A stretch of DNA of 64,000 bases from Pseudomonadales bacterium (GTDB lineage Bacteria > Pseudomonadota > Gammaproteobacteria > Pseudomonadales > Azotimanducaceae). Position 1 is the first letter of the stretch; each line of letters opens with the position of its first letter. The notes beneath the pieces are model-generated. The model had not been told where the DNA came from and made no database searches. It was given only the letters and a program-made list of their open reading frames with translations. The DNA is taken from the NCBI GenBank assembly GCA_022825925.1, contig JAJDVW010000083.1:26550-90549 (forward strand), read 5' to 3'. Below are positions 27,955 to 37,410 of the stretch, piece after piece. Both the position numbers and the translations under genes were made by a program.

Positions 27955-30452
27955 CGCCGCGCATGGTGCTGCGGCTGGCCGTGCGCGACTGGCGCGCCGG
28001 CGAACTGCGCCTGCTGCTCGCGGCCGTCGTGGTGGCGGTGGGCACGGTGACCGCGATCGGCCTGTTCGTCGACCGCCTGCGCGAGGCCCTCCTCTCCGAG
28101 TCGACCACGTTCCTGGGCGCCGACCGGGTCATCGGCTCGACGCGGCCGATACCCGAGGACTTTCGTGACGCCGCGCGCCGCCTGGGACTGGCTCAGACCG
28201 ACGTCATTACCTTCCCCTCGATGCTCTTCGCGGACGAATCGACGGACGCCCGCAGCCAGCTCGTGTCCGTCAAGGCCGTGGGGGACGGCTATCCCCTGCG
28301 TGGCGTGTTGCGCGTCGCGGAGGAGCCGTTCGGACCCGCCGGCGTCACGGATGCCGTCCCCGCGCCGGGCGAGGTGTGGCTCGACTCGCGCCTGTTCCCG
28401 GCGCTCGATCTCGCGGTGGGGGACGCGGTGGCGCTCGGCTACGCGCGCCTCGAGATCGCCCGGGTGCTCGCGGGCGAGCCGGACCGCGGCGGCAGCGTGT
28501 TCGATCTCGGCCCGCGTCTCCTGATGCACATCGACGACGTACCCGAGACGCGCGTGATCCAGCCGGGCAGCCGGGTCGGCTACCGGCTGCTCCTCGCGGG
28601 AGACGACGGCAGCCTCGCCGAACTGCGCGCGGCCATCGAGCCGGACCTCGCACCCAATTACCGCTGGCGGGGCATCGCCGACGCGAACCCGACCATCGGC
28701 GAAGCCCTCGACCGCGCCGAGAGCTTCCTCCTCCTGGGAGGACTGCTGGCGGTCCTGCTCGCCGGAGTCGCCGTTGCGCTCGGCGCGCACCGATACGCGC
28801 GGCGGCACTACGACCATGTCGGCGTGCTCAAGACCCTCGGGGCCACGCCGTCCGACGTGCAGTGGGGCTACCTGGGTATCCTGAGTGTGGTCGGCGGCGC
28901 CGGGGTCGTGACGGGCCTCGTGCTAGGGGGCCTTGTGCACCAGGGCATCGTGGCGGCGTTGGCCGCCTATCTGCCGGCGTCGCTGCCGTTGCCGAGCCCC
29001 CGCCCGCTGGCGTTGGGGGCAGTCACGGGCTTCGTATGCCTGCTGGCGTTCGCCCTGCCGCCGCTGCTCGCCCTGCGCGGGGTCTCGCCGATGCGCGTGA
29101 TCCGGCGGGACGTGCATGCCGGCGCGGCGTCGCAGGCGTTCACGTACGGGTCCGCCGCCAGCGGCGGGCTCGGCCTGCTGGTGTGGTACAGCGGCGATGT
29201 CCTACTGACCCTGTGGGCGCTCGTCGGCGGGGTGGGCGTCTGCGGGGCGTTCGCCGTGCTGGCGCTCGCGCTCCTGCGCGGCGGGCGCGTCGTGGGGATG
29301 CATGCCGGCAGCGCCTGGCGGCTCGCCCTGGCGGGCCTGCAGCGGCGCTACCGGGAGAACGTCGCCCAGATCACGATCTTCGGGATCGCGATCATGCTCC
29401 TGCTCATCCTGCTGCTGATCCGCACGGCCCTGCTGGACGAGTGGCGCGCGCAGTTGCCCGAGGACGCGCCGAACCACTTCGTCATGAACGTCGCCGACGA
29501 CGAGGTCGATGCGGTGCAGGCCCTGCTGGCGACCCACACGGACTATGACGGACACCTCTTTCCGATGATCCGCGGCCGAGTCATGAGCGTGAACGGCGAG
29601 GCCGCCGAGTCCTGGGCGGAGACCCATCGCCGGGGGCCGGACGGGCCGCGCCTGCGGTCCGAGCGCAACCTGACGTGGTCCGACACGCTGCCCGACAACA
29701 ACGTGCTCGTGGAGGGCGCGTGGTGGCCGGAGGGCACGGACGAAGCCCTGATCTCGCTCGAGGACGAGTATGCCGCCCGTTTCGGGCTCGGCATCGGGGA
29801 CGAACTGGCCTTCGACATCGGCGGCTTGCCCGTGACCGCGCGTGTGGCCAACACGCGGCGGGTCGAGTGGGACAGCCTGCAGCCCAACTTCTTCCTGATC
29901 TTCTCCGGAGGCGCGCTGCGCGACTTCGCCACCACCCACATGACGAGCTTCCACCTCGACGCCGAGGCCAAGCCGTTCCTCAACCGCCTCCTGTCGGAGC
30001 ATCCCACGATCACGGTGATCGAGGTCGACGAGATCATCCGCCAGGTGCGCAGCATCGTCGGGCGGGTCACGCAGGCGATCGAACTGGTGCTGGGCCTCGT
30101 CCTCGGCGCCGGCGCGCTGGTGCTCGTGGCCTCGATCCAGGCGAGCCACGAGGCGCGCCTGAAGGAACACGCCCTCGTCCGCGCCCTCGGCGGGACCATG
30201 AAACTCATCGCCGGGGCGCTCACGGCGGAGTTCGCGGTGCTCGGCGCCTTCGCCGGCGTGGTCGCGGTGATCGGGGCGGAGATCACCGTTACCGTGTTGC
30301 GGTCACAGGTCTTCGAAATCGGGTACGAACTGCACCCGTGGCTGTGGCTCGCGGGACCCGCCATCGGCGCGTTGCTGATCGCCGCCATCGGGTATCTCGG
30401 CACGCGGAAACTGGTTGAGTCGCCGCCGGTGCTGGTGCTGAGGGAACTCTGA
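27951..30452 (+). CDS. ybbP: FtsX-type ABC permease (YbbP)
   Basis: 833 residues, start GTG overlapping the ybbA stop. Membrane subunit of the YbbA/YbbP transporter. An N-terminal helix (LRLLLAAVVVAVGTVTAIGL) anchors a periplasmic domain (VIGSTRPI, MLFADESTDARSQLVSVKAV). Two FtsX modules follow, with clusters of hydrophobic segments near 260-410, 430-520 and 700-830. The duplicated module layout is typical of YbbP. Substrate unknown; the tesA neighbourhood suggests a link to lipids or esters. Confidence 0.9.
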   Translation: MTPRMVLRLAVRDWRAGELRLLLAAVVVAVGTVTAIGLFVDRLREALLSESTTFLGADRVIGSTRPIPEDFRDAARRLGLAQTDVITFPSMLFADESTDARSQLVSVKAVGDGYPLRGVLRVAEEPFGPAGVTDAVPAPGEVWLDSRLFPALDLAVGDAVALGYARLEIARVLAGEPDRGGSVFDLGPRLLMHIDDVPETRVIQPGSRVGYRLLLAGDDGSLAELRAAIEPDLAPNYRWRGIADANPTIGEALDRAESFLLLGGLLAVLLAGVAVALGAHRYARRHYDHVGVLKTLGATPSDVQWGYLGILSVVGGAGVVTGLVLGGLVHQGIVAALAAYLPASLPLPSPRPLALGAVTGFVCLLAFALPPLLALRGVSPMRVIRRDVHAGAASQAFTYGSAASGGLGLLVWYSGDVLLTLWALVGGVGVCGAFAVLALALLRGGRVVGMHAGSAWRLALAGLQRRYRENVAQITIFGIAIMLLLILLLIRTALLDEWRAQLPEDAPNHFVMNVADDEVDAVQALLATHTDYDGHLFPMIRGRVMSVNGEAAESWAETHRRGPDGPRLRSERNLTWSDTLPDNNVLVEGAWWPEGTDEALISLEDEYAARFGLGIGDELAFDIGGLPVTARVANTRRVEWDSLQPNFFLIFSGGALRDFATTHMTSFHLDAEAKPFLNRLLSEHPTITVIEVDEIIRQVRSIVGRVTQAIELVLGLVLGAGALVLVASIQASHEARLKEHALVRALGGTMKLIAGALTAEFAVLGAFAGVVAVIGAEITVTVLRSQVFEIGYELHPWLWLAGPAIGALLIAAIGYLGTRKLVESPPVLVLREL

Positions 30453-30566
30453 TCCGGCGGCTGTCGAGGTGGTAGCGTATTCATGTGCCCGGATGCGGGG
30501 GTCGATGTATTGCGGAGCCTCTAGACCGGGTAACCCGATCGTGCGAGTGCGCGTCGTTGCCGCGCT

Positions 30567-31223
30567 TCAGCCATCGATCACCGGGTAGCACGGATCGCCC
30601 CAGTGCTCCTCCGGATTCGCCATCAGCAGGTGGATCACGCGGGGCACGAGGTCGGCGAGGATCGCTGTGCCGTCACGCACTTGGTCCCGGTTCACGCTGC
30701 TCTGCCACGTCGCGCCGCCGTGGATCAACTGGTTGCGCAGCGTGTAGAGCCGCGCCAGGACGATGGCGAGTACCGTGGCCGTGCGGCTGCGGTCGCGCAG
30801 CGCGAGGTGCGCCTTGGTCCGGGCGCCCTCGAAGGAGCGCTGCCACTGGCGCTCGGAGATCTTGCCGTTCTGGTAGTCCCAGAAGGGTTGGAACACGAAA
30901 CGATTGTCGAGGAGGAGCCGGAAGGGCCCGGGGAACTTCGCCCAGACCAACTCGTACAGGAGGTTCTCGTCGTCGAGCTCCACGAGCCGTTCAAGGAAAC
31001 GCTCGAGCACCGTCTGCTCCGGCGTAGACTCGCGCTGGATCTCGTCGGAGTAGGCGGCGTTCAGGGCGATCCAGAGAAAGATGAAGCGCCCGTCGTCATC
31101 GTCGCCGCACCGCTCGGCCCGCCCGAGCCAGCTCACCGCGCGGTGCACTCGCAGGGCGATGGCCGGGTGCCGGTCCTCTATGCGGCGGGCCCGGGCCTTG
31201 AGGCTGGGATAGTCGAAGGGCAT
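30567..31223 (-). CDS. HEPN-motif protein, orphan
   Basis: 218 residues, largely helical. RNQLIHGG at 163-170 is the Rx4H (Arg163, His168) signature of HEPN domains, many of which are RNases in toxin-antitoxin or defence systems or RNA-processing proteins. The N-terminal part (RFIFLWIALNAAY) matches the conserved first helix of ApeA/RloB-like HEPN proteins. No nucleotidyltransferase or antitoxin gene is adjacent. Convergent with ybbP. Activity is unproven; the arginine-histidine pair is the main evidence. Confidence 0.6.
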   Translation of the reverse strand: MPFDYPSLKARARRIEDRHPAIALRVHRAVSWLGRAERCGDDDDGRFIFLWIALNAAYSDEIQRESTPEQTVLERFLERLVELDDENLLYELVWAKFPGPFRLLLDNRFVFQPFWDYQNGKISERQWQRSFEGARTKAHLALRDRSRTATVLAIVLARLYTLRNQLIHGGATWQSSVNRDQVRDGTAILADLVPRVIHLLMANPEEHWGDPCYPVIDG

Positions 31224-31253
31224 GCGCGGAAGCGGGGCCGCCGGGGAGCCTGT

Positions 31254-31463
31254 CTACGGGATTCCCGGCGAGCACCGCGCAGCGCCGGATGCCGCCCGCG
31301 GCGAGTTCATGCGCGTATCGGGTTGAAAGAACCCTGTCACGATGCTGCCCTCCTCGGGATGCCGCTGCCGGTAGCGACGGAGTTCATTGTCCGTCAGGCC
31401 GGCGTGGATGTCGATGAACTCCAAAGTGGCTGGTTCCGTCCGCCAATGTGCTGTGTCCGGCAT
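31254..31463 (-). CDS. Possible small protein, 69 residues, uncertain
   Basis: An open frame from ATG 31463. Its middle (EFIDIHAGLTDNELRRYR, then HPEEGSIVTGFF) looks protein-like, but the tail is low-complexity and there is no clear ribosome site. It could be a fragment of a longer lost gene. I do not recognise it. Confidence 0.25.
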   Translation of the reverse strand: MPDTAHWRTEPATLEFIDIHAGLTDNELRRYRQRHPEEGSIVTGFFQPDTRMNSPRAASGAARCSPGIP

Positions 31464-31776
31464 GCGCCGTGGAGTCGCATGATCCAGGACGCCTCGCCGT
31501 GGCGCTACGGGCAACGGCTGAAAGTTCCTGTAGGAGAAAGGACGGCGTGGCTGGGCCGCGGGCGGAGCCGTCCTGCACGGGTAGTGGCCGAGCGCGCGCG
31601 AACCACGTTCGCGTTGCGAGGTGGCGGGCCGGCCATGGGGCGCTACAGGGGACCGTTTCCGAGGCCGAAAGGCGACGAGGACGCGCTCGTCGACGCTTGC
31701 GCCCGGCCCCGGTCGCCAGTCCCGCCCGGCGCCGCCCGATTGGCAACGGCCGGCCAAATCGGACACACTCTCGCGC
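31464..31776. other. Intergenic stretch upstream of TonB receptor 2
   Basis: 313 bases with no supported gene. It must hold the promoter of the receptor, but no convincing -35/-10 pair was found by eye. Confidence 0.4.
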
Positions 31777-33849
31777 ATGAAATCCCCCGCTTCCCTGCTC
31801 GGCGCGCTGGCCGCGGTGTGCGCAGTGTGCGCGTTTGCACAGGACGAGGCTTCCGTCGCCGAAGTCGCGCAAATCCCGGGAGTGGAAGAGATCGTGGTGG
31901 TCGCGGACGCGTCGGTACGCACCCGCCAGGGCGACCTCGGCAGCGTCACCACGGTGGATGCCGAGGAACTCGATCTCCTGCGTGCCAACCACGTGCACGA
32001 AACCCTCGCGCGGGTGCCGGGGGTCTGGGTCCAGCGCGGCTCGGGCCACGAACACCTGACGGCGATCCGCTCGGGCGTGCTGGCCGGGCCCGGGGCGTGC
32101 GGCGAGTTCCTCTATCTGGAGAACGGCATCCCCATCCGCCCCGCGGGGTTCTGCAACATCAACAACCTCTTCGAGGTCAACACCGAGCAGGCGGCGGCCG
32201 TCGAAGTCCTGCGCGGACCGGCGAGCGCGCTGTTCGGCGGCAACGCCCTGCACGGGGTGGTGAACGTCGTCGCGCGGCGCCCGGCGGGGCGGCCGGCGCT
32301 CTCCCTGGAGGTGGGTCCCTACGACTACCACCAGGCGCGCGCCGGCGGGGTGCTGGGCGACGTGCGCGTGGACGTGCACTCGACCGGCAGCGGGGGCTAC
32401 CGGGACGACACCGGCTTCGGCCAGCAGAAGGCCAGTCTGAGCCACGTCCTCGACGCGGGGCCGTGGGAGGTCTCGAACTTCGTGTCGGCCACGCTGCTGA
32501 ACCAGGAGACCGGCGGATTCGTGCGCGGGTACCGGGCGTATGACGACGACGGCCTGCGCGACGCCAACCCGAACCCGGAGGCGTACCGTGACGCGTGGTC
32601 GCTGCGCGCGATCAGTGCCTGGACGCGGGCCCTCGGGGATCGTCAACTTGCCCTGACGCCCTACCTGCGCCGCTCGAGCATGGCGTTCCTGCAGCACTTC
32701 CTGCCGGGACAGCCCCTCGAGACGAACGCGCAGACGAGCGGTGGGGCGGTCGGGCGTCTCGGGGGCGTCGACGGGAGCCTCTCGTGGAACGTCGGCGCCC
32801 AGGTCGAGTGGATGCGGGGCGAACTCGGTCAGCACCAGGACGGTCCGACGGTCGGATCGGCCTTTCTGGTGGCCACCCGGCCGCCGGGCACGCACTACGA
32901 CTACGACGTCGACAGCGCCATGGCGGCGGCGTTCTACGACCTGACCTGGTCGCTCTCGGCCCGGGCGAACCTCGTCCACAGCCTGCGCGTCGAGCGCCTG
33001 GCCTACGACTACGACAACCATGCCACCGTCGGCAACACCCGCGACGACGGGACCGCCTGCGGATTCGGCGGCTGCCTGTACACGCGGCCCGCCAGCAGGG
33101 AAGACATCTTCACGGACGTCGCCGGCCGCATCGGGATCCACTGGGATCTCGACGACCGGTCCGAGGCCTACGCGGTCGCCGGCCGGGGCTTTCGCGCCCC
33201 CCAGGCCACGGAGCTGTATCGGCTCCAGAGCGGGCAGACCGTCGCCGACATCGACAGCGAGGCGTTGACGTCGGTGGAAGCGGGTTGGCGGTGGACGGGG
33301 GAGACGGTTGACGCCGACGTCGCCGTCTATGCCGAGCGGACGGACCACCTCATTTTCCGCGACGCCGACGGCTTCAACGTGAGCGACGGCGAGACGGAGT
33401 CCTCGGGCATCGAGTTCGCGCTGCGCGGTCGCTTCGGGGACATCCACCGGCTCGAGTTGACGGGCACCTATGCCCGGCACCGCTATGCCTTCGACCGGGA
33501 CGCCGCGCGCGGCGAGCGCATCCGCGACGGCAACGACGTGGACACCGCGCCGCGCTGGCTGGGGAGCGCCCGCTGGCACGTCTCGTCCGGCGCCCTGCGG
33601 TCGGAACTCGAAGCCGTGTACGTCGGGTCGCACTTCCTCAACGCCGCCAACACGGCCCGCTACGAGGGCCACCTGGCCTTCCACTGGCGCGGGAGCTACC
33701 GGGTGTCGGAGCGGATGACGCTGTTCGCCCGGCTGCTCAACCTGACCGACGAGCGCTACGCGGACCGCGCGGACTTCGCCTTCGGCAGTTTCCGGTACTT
33801 CCCCGCGCTGCCGAGGCAGTTCTACCTGGGCGTCGAACTCGGCTTCTGA
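31777..33849 (+). CDS. TonB-dependent outer-membrane receptor (2)
   Basis: 690 residues. Signal peptide MKSPASLLGALAAVCAVCAFA, TonB-box-like EEIVVVADAS, then a plug with VTTVDAEELDLLRANHVHE, RVPGVWVQRGSGHEH, FLYLENGIPIRPAGF and VEVLRGPASALFGGNALHGVVNV. The barrel ends FYLGVELGF with the terminal Phe. The plug phrase IPIRPAGFCNINNLFEVN and paired Cys residues are typical of siderophore/vitamin-type receptors, but the ligand cannot be named. ATG 31777 begins the signal peptide; longer in-frame starts are not protein-like. Confidence 0.88.
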   Translation: MKSPASLLGALAAVCAVCAFAQDEASVAEVAQIPGVEEIVVVADASVRTRQGDLGSVTTVDAEELDLLRANHVHETLARVPGVWVQRGSGHEHLTAIRSGVLAGPGACGEFLYLENGIPIRPAGFCNINNLFEVNTEQAAAVEVLRGPASALFGGNALHGVVNVVARRPAGRPALSLEVGPYDYHQARAGGVLGDVRVDVHSTGSGGYRDDTGFGQQKASLSHVLDAGPWEVSNFVSATLLNQETGGFVRGYRAYDDDGLRDANPNPEAYRDAWSLRAISAWTRALGDRQLALTPYLRRSSMAFLQHFLPGQPLETNAQTSGGAVGRLGGVDGSLSWNVGAQVEWMRGELGQHQDGPTVGSAFLVATRPPGTHYDYDVDSAMAAAFYDLTWSLSARANLVHSLRVERLAYDYDNHATVGNTRDDGTACGFGGCLYTRPASREDIFTDVAGRIGIHWDLDDRSEAYAVAGRGFRAPQATELYRLQSGQTVADIDSEALTSVEAGWRWTGETVDADVAVYAERTDHLIFRDADGFNVSDGETESSGIEFALRGRFGDIHRLELTGTYARHRYAFDRDAARGERIRDGNDVDTAPRWLGSARWHVSSGALRSELEAVYVGSHFLNAANTARYEGHLAFHWRGSYRVSERMTLFARLLNLTDERYADRADFAFGSFRYFPALPRQFYLGVELGF

Positions 33850-33979
33850 GGGCGCCCCGGACGCGTCTTCGGGACGCGATGCGATGGTGCGCGAAACGGG
33901 CGCGGAACGCCTTCCCTATCCGATTGACTAGGTCGCCAAAAAGGCGGAGAGTGCGCGTTTCTATGGGGAGGATAAAACC

Positions 33980-36796
33980 ATGGGATATAAGTACATGCCG
34001 TCCTGGATGACGGCTGCCGGAAAACGGCTCCCGTTGCCGTTTCTGCTGGTCTTCTCGCTGCTGGCCTGGCCCCCCGGGGGGGGGGCGTTGGCCCAGGAAG
34101 CGGTCGAGGACGACCGGGAAGAGATCGAGGAGATCGTCGTCACCGGCTCGCGCATCAAGCGTAGCGACTTTGCTTCGGCGAGTCCGATCACCGTCATCAC
34201 GGGTCAGTCCGTGCTCGAGTCGGGGTTCGGGAACCTCGGTGAGGCGCTGCGCAACCAGGCCGTGTCCGGCACGTCCGGCTTCAACCAGTCGAGCGTGCTG
34301 TCCGGCGGCGGATCGACCTCGGTCGACCTGCGCAACCTGGGTCCGGACCGGGTGCTCATCCTGATCAACGGCAAGCGCGTCGCGAGCTTTGCCGACTCGC
34401 TCGCCAACCAGGCCGCGGACCTGACGTTCGTGCCCACCGCGATGGTCGAGCGCGTGGAGATTCTGCGCGACGGCGCTTCGGCGGTGTACGGCGCGGACGC
34501 CGTCTCGGGAGTGGTGAACGTCATCCTGAAGGACAGCTTCGAAGGGATCGAGGCCGGCGTGTCGTCCGGCATCAGCGGCGAGGGCGATGCCGAGCAGTAC
34601 AGCGCGGAGTTCGCCATCGGCGCCACCGGCGACCGGGGCTCCGTGATTCTCGGCGGCGAGTACCGCTACTCCAACAACTTGCCGCAAACGGCTCGTGACT
34701 GGGCGTTTCCGGCCATTTCGAGTCTTTCGGGCACGGCCCAGAACGGGAGTTTCTTCTCCCCCGGCGGGGTGTTCTTCGCGGACAACGGCGGACTCTTCTG
34801 CACGATGCCAAAGGCGTTCGGGGGAGACGAGGCGACGAACGTGTTCCCGAACTGCCCGTCGTTCGCGGCGCGGCAGGCCGTGGACAACCCGGACCAGGTG
34901 CAGCTCGTGCGTTACGACTACGCCCTGGGGCAGGACATTTGGGGCGCCTCCGAGGTCTACACCTTCGCCGGCTACGGCACCTACGATCTTACCGATGGCA
35001 CCGAGGCGTTCCTCGAGATGCAGTACGCGAAACGCCAGAGCGAGTTCCGTCTCGACGGCAACCCGGGCAGTTTCGGCACCCCCGGCGTGCCGCAGGGTTG
35101 GCGCGTGCCGGCATCGAATCCGCATAACCCGTTCGGGGTGCCGGGCAGCCTCTATATTCGCCCGACGAGCACGGTGGGCGCGCGGGTGAGCAACCACGAG
35201 TCGAACACCCTGCGACTGGCCGCGGGGCTCAGGGGCGACATCATCTCCGACGGGTTCCTCAACGAGTGGAGTTGGGAACTTTCCCACCTCTATACCCGAG
35301 TCGACGCCGACCTGACGACGGACGCCACGTGGAACCTGCTGCGGGCGAACGTCATCTCGGATCCGGACTGGTGCGCCCGCGACTCCGTTTGTTCAGGCGT
35401 CGTCAACCCGAGCGGTGCGCTGGACGCGCTGCGCCCGGGCAACTGGACGGCCGAGGAGATCCGCTACCTCAAGCAGGTGAGCCTCGCGGTCTCCGAGTTC
35501 CAGACCTCCGGCTGGTTCGGCGTCGCGACGGGGCCGGTGTTCGACGTGCCGGCAGGTTCGGTCGACGTGGCCTTCGGCTTCGAAAGCCGTACCGACCGTG
35601 GCTACAACAAGCCCGACTCCGTCACGGAAGCGGGCGAGTCGGTCGCGAACCAGGTGTTCACCACGAAGGGCCGCTTCAAGGTCACCGAGTTCTTCGGAGA
35701 GGTCACCGTACCGATCCTGGCCGACGTGATGTTCGCGGACTTCCTCGAACTGAACCTGCAGGCCAGGTCGTCCGACTACTCGAACTTCGGCGAGGAGTCG
35801 GTGTGGCGCGTCGGGCTCAACTGGCAGATCGTCCAGGATGTGCGCCTGCGGGCGAACCGGAGCACCGCTTACCGCGCGCCCTCGGTGACGGACCTGTTCA
35901 GCGGCGGCGTGGTGAGCTTCGACTTCTTCTCGCACCCCTGCGCGGCCGGCGATCCGAGTCGGACGCCGGGCAGCAACGTGGACCAGAACTGCCTGCTGGA
36001 CGGCATCGGTCCGGGGATCAGCCAGGTGGCGTCGCAGTCTGCGGTCCTCAGGGGCGGCAACCCGGATCTGCAGCCCGAGGCGGCGGACACATCCACTGTT
36101 GGACTGGTGCTGACGCCGAGGTTCCTCCCGGGCTTCTCCGCGACGGTCGACCTGTGGAACATCAAGATCCTGGACGGGATCAGCGGCGTGACTTCGGACA
36201 GCATCGTCGACGACTGCTACGAGGGCGCCGTCGGCCTGACGGACCCGGCCTGCGCGCGGTTCACCACGGTGGTCTCGACCGCGGGACTGTCGGTCGCCAA
36301 CTTGGTCAACCCGCCCTTCAACCTGGCGACGATCTCGACCAAGGGCGGCGACCTCGGTGCGCGGTACGAGTTCGACGGTCCGTTCGACACGTACGTGACC
36401 GCGGACGTGACGGCCACCTACATCAAGGCCAACTCGTCCTATCCCGGGCCGGGCAACGCGGACGACCGGGGCTCGATGCCGCGCATCAAGGCCATCGGTT
36501 CGCTACGGGTCGACAAGAACGACTGGGACGTCACCTGGCGCATGCGGTTCATCGACGACATGGACGACCCGCGCTTCGACGGCAACAACGCCTTCGGTTA
36601 CGACACGGTGCCGTCGCACACGGAGCACGATATCCGCGTCGGCTGGAACCCGGGCGCCTACCGCGTGCTGCTGGGCGTGAACGACCTGTTCGACAAGGAC
36701 CCGCCGTACGTGTTCAGTTCCGGCACGAACACGGACCTGTTCCTGTACGGCGCCGTGGGGCGCTACGTCTTCCTGCGGGTCAACTTCTACCAGTAG
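33980..36796 (+). CDS. TonB-dependent receptor (3), large, oligopeptide/carbohydrate type
   Basis: 938 residues. ATG 33980 follows GGGGAGGATAAAACC, a strong ribosome site. Signal peptide to about residue 39 (ALAQ), then EEIVVTGSRIKR, the TonB box of the large receptors common in Caulobacter- and Alteromonas-like bacteria. Plug motifs: NLGEALRNQ, VDLRNLGPDRVLILINGKRV, VERVEILRDGASAVYGADAVSGVVNVI (cited in part). Terminal residues VNFYQ. Paired Cys in barrel loops (FCTMPK..FPNCPS; DWCARDSVCSG). A C6G10 tract lies in the signal-peptide coding region. Convergent with an S9 peptidase, which fits peptide uptake; that link is inference. Confidence 0.88.
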   Translation: MGYKYMPSWMTAAGKRLPLPFLLVFSLLAWPPGGGALAQEAVEDDREEIEEIVVTGSRIKRSDFASASPITVITGQSVLESGFGNLGEALRNQAVSGTSGFNQSSVLSGGGSTSVDLRNLGPDRVLILINGKRVASFADSLANQAADLTFVPTAMVERVEILRDGASAVYGADAVSGVVNVILKDSFEGIEAGVSSGISGEGDAEQYSAEFAIGATGDRGSVILGGEYRYSNNLPQTARDWAFPAISSLSGTAQNGSFFSPGGVFFADNGGLFCTMPKAFGGDEATNVFPNCPSFAARQAVDNPDQVQLVRYDYALGQDIWGASEVYTFAGYGTYDLTDGTEAFLEMQYAKRQSEFRLDGNPGSFGTPGVPQGWRVPASNPHNPFGVPGSLYIRPTSTVGARVSNHESNTLRLAAGLRGDIISDGFLNEWSWELSHLYTRVDADLTTDATWNLLRANVISDPDWCARDSVCSGVVNPSGALDALRPGNWTAEEIRYLKQVSLAVSEFQTSGWFGVATGPVFDVPAGSVDVAFGFESRTDRGYNKPDSVTEAGESVANQVFTTKGRFKVTEFFGEVTVPILADVMFADFLELNLQARSSDYSNFGEESVWRVGLNWQIVQDVRLRANRSTAYRAPSVTDLFSGGVVSFDFFSHPCAAGDPSRTPGSNVDQNCLLDGIGPGISQVASQSAVLRGGNPDLQPEAADTSTVGLVLTPRFLPGFSATVDLWNIKILDGISGVTSDSIVDDCYEGAVGLTDPACARFTTVVSTAGLSVANLVNPPFNLATISTKGGDLGARYEFDGPFDTYVTADVTATYIKANSSYPGPGNADDRGSMPRIKAIGSLRVDKNDWDVTWRMRFIDDMDDPRFDGNNAFGYDTVPSHTEHDIRVGWNPGAYRVLLGVNDLFDKDPPYVFSSGTNTDLFLYGAVGRYVFLRVNFYQ
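34070..34085. repeat. C6G10 homopolymer tract in a receptor signal peptide
   Basis: Six C (34070-34075) directly followed by ten G (34076-34085), coding for PPGGG and the start of the next codon near residues 31-36 of TonB receptor 3. Ten-G tracts slip during replication. A change of one or two G would shift the frame right after the signal peptide and switch the receptor off. The frame is intact as read here. Confidence 0.85.
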
Positions 36797-36932
36797 CCAC
36801 TACGGCCTGATCTTCCGGGCGGCTCTCCGAGACGGTTTCGTTTCGGGGGGCCGCTGCGGGGCGCGATAGCCAGGGCGCGACGACCGGACCGCACGCCGTT
36901 GTCCGTCAACGCCAGGCCAAGGGTCAATGGGG

Positions 36933-37055
36933 CCAGGAAGAGCGGCGTCTTCGGCCGCTTGATGTGCGCGATGGGTGAGGCCTCGTGGTGGCGCTGCTCC
37001 CGGATCGCCCCGATCACCTGATCGAGGGAGTTGTCGCCCCAGCGCGTGTTCGGCC
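36933..37055 (-). pseudogene. Fragment of an S9 peptidase gene
   Basis: About 120 bases closely resemble an internal part of the intact S9 gene downstream (around 37670-37795, its residues about 549-586). On the minus strand TRWGDNSLDQVIG and EASPIAHIKRPKTPLFL parallel TRWGDNYLDQVIG and LASPIAHIARLKTPLFL of the intact gene. Nothing of the catalytic Ser region is left and the frame runs on into unrelated sequence. It is a decayed second copy. Confidence 0.75.
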
Positions 37056-37094
37056 GGGCGGCACGGCGGTGACCCTTCCCCGCGTCGTCTCCGA

Positions 37095-37322
37095 TCAGCT
37101 GCCGGTCGCCAGAAGCGCCCTCTTGGCAACGTCGGGCAGTTCCACGGGCACGAACAAGGACGCCGAATACAGGTAGCCATCGGCCTCGGATGCATCCTCG
37201 TCCACGACCCTGAGCAGGCCGCGACCGCTCGCGTGCACATCCTCCAACGTGCGGTAGGCCTTGCCGACGATCAGGCTGGCCGAGTTGCCGCCATTGTCGA
37301 TGCAGATCACAAACTCGGTCAT
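37095..37322 (-). CDS. Small conserved-looking protein, 75 residues
   Basis: MTEFVICIDNGGNSASLIVG, then AYRTLEDVHASGRGLLRVVDED and FVPVELPDVAKRALLA. I recall a widespread family of ~70-residue proteins of the form MTEFVVCVDN...VGKxY, with no known function. The start overlaps the stop of a short upstream remnant (ATGA). It lies between an S9 fragment and the intact S9 gene, as if moved in as a cassette. Confidence 0.55.
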   Translation of the reverse strand: MTEFVICIDNGGNSASLIVGKAYRTLEDVHASGRGLLRVVDEDASEADGYLYSASLFVPVELPDVAKRALLATGS

Positions 37323-37405
37323 TCGAGCAGCCTCTTGATCTTGAAGTCCCCGCGGCCGATGCCGTGCGCCTCGAACCAATGAACTTCGGCCGGATCGGGT
37401 CCTCG
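37319..37405 (-). pseudogene. C-terminal remnant of a gene upstream of the 75-residue protein
   Basis: In frame up to the stop at 37319 one reads DPAEVHWFEAHGIGRGDFK then IKRLLE, a very protein-like tail with no start codon. It ends in ATGA overlap with the next gene, the usual mark of a co-translated partner whose front part is gone. It abuts the S9 gene stop at 37411, so replacement by the S9 gene may have caused the loss. Assignment rests on sequence character only. Confidence 0.45.
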
Positions 37406-37410
37406 GCGGA

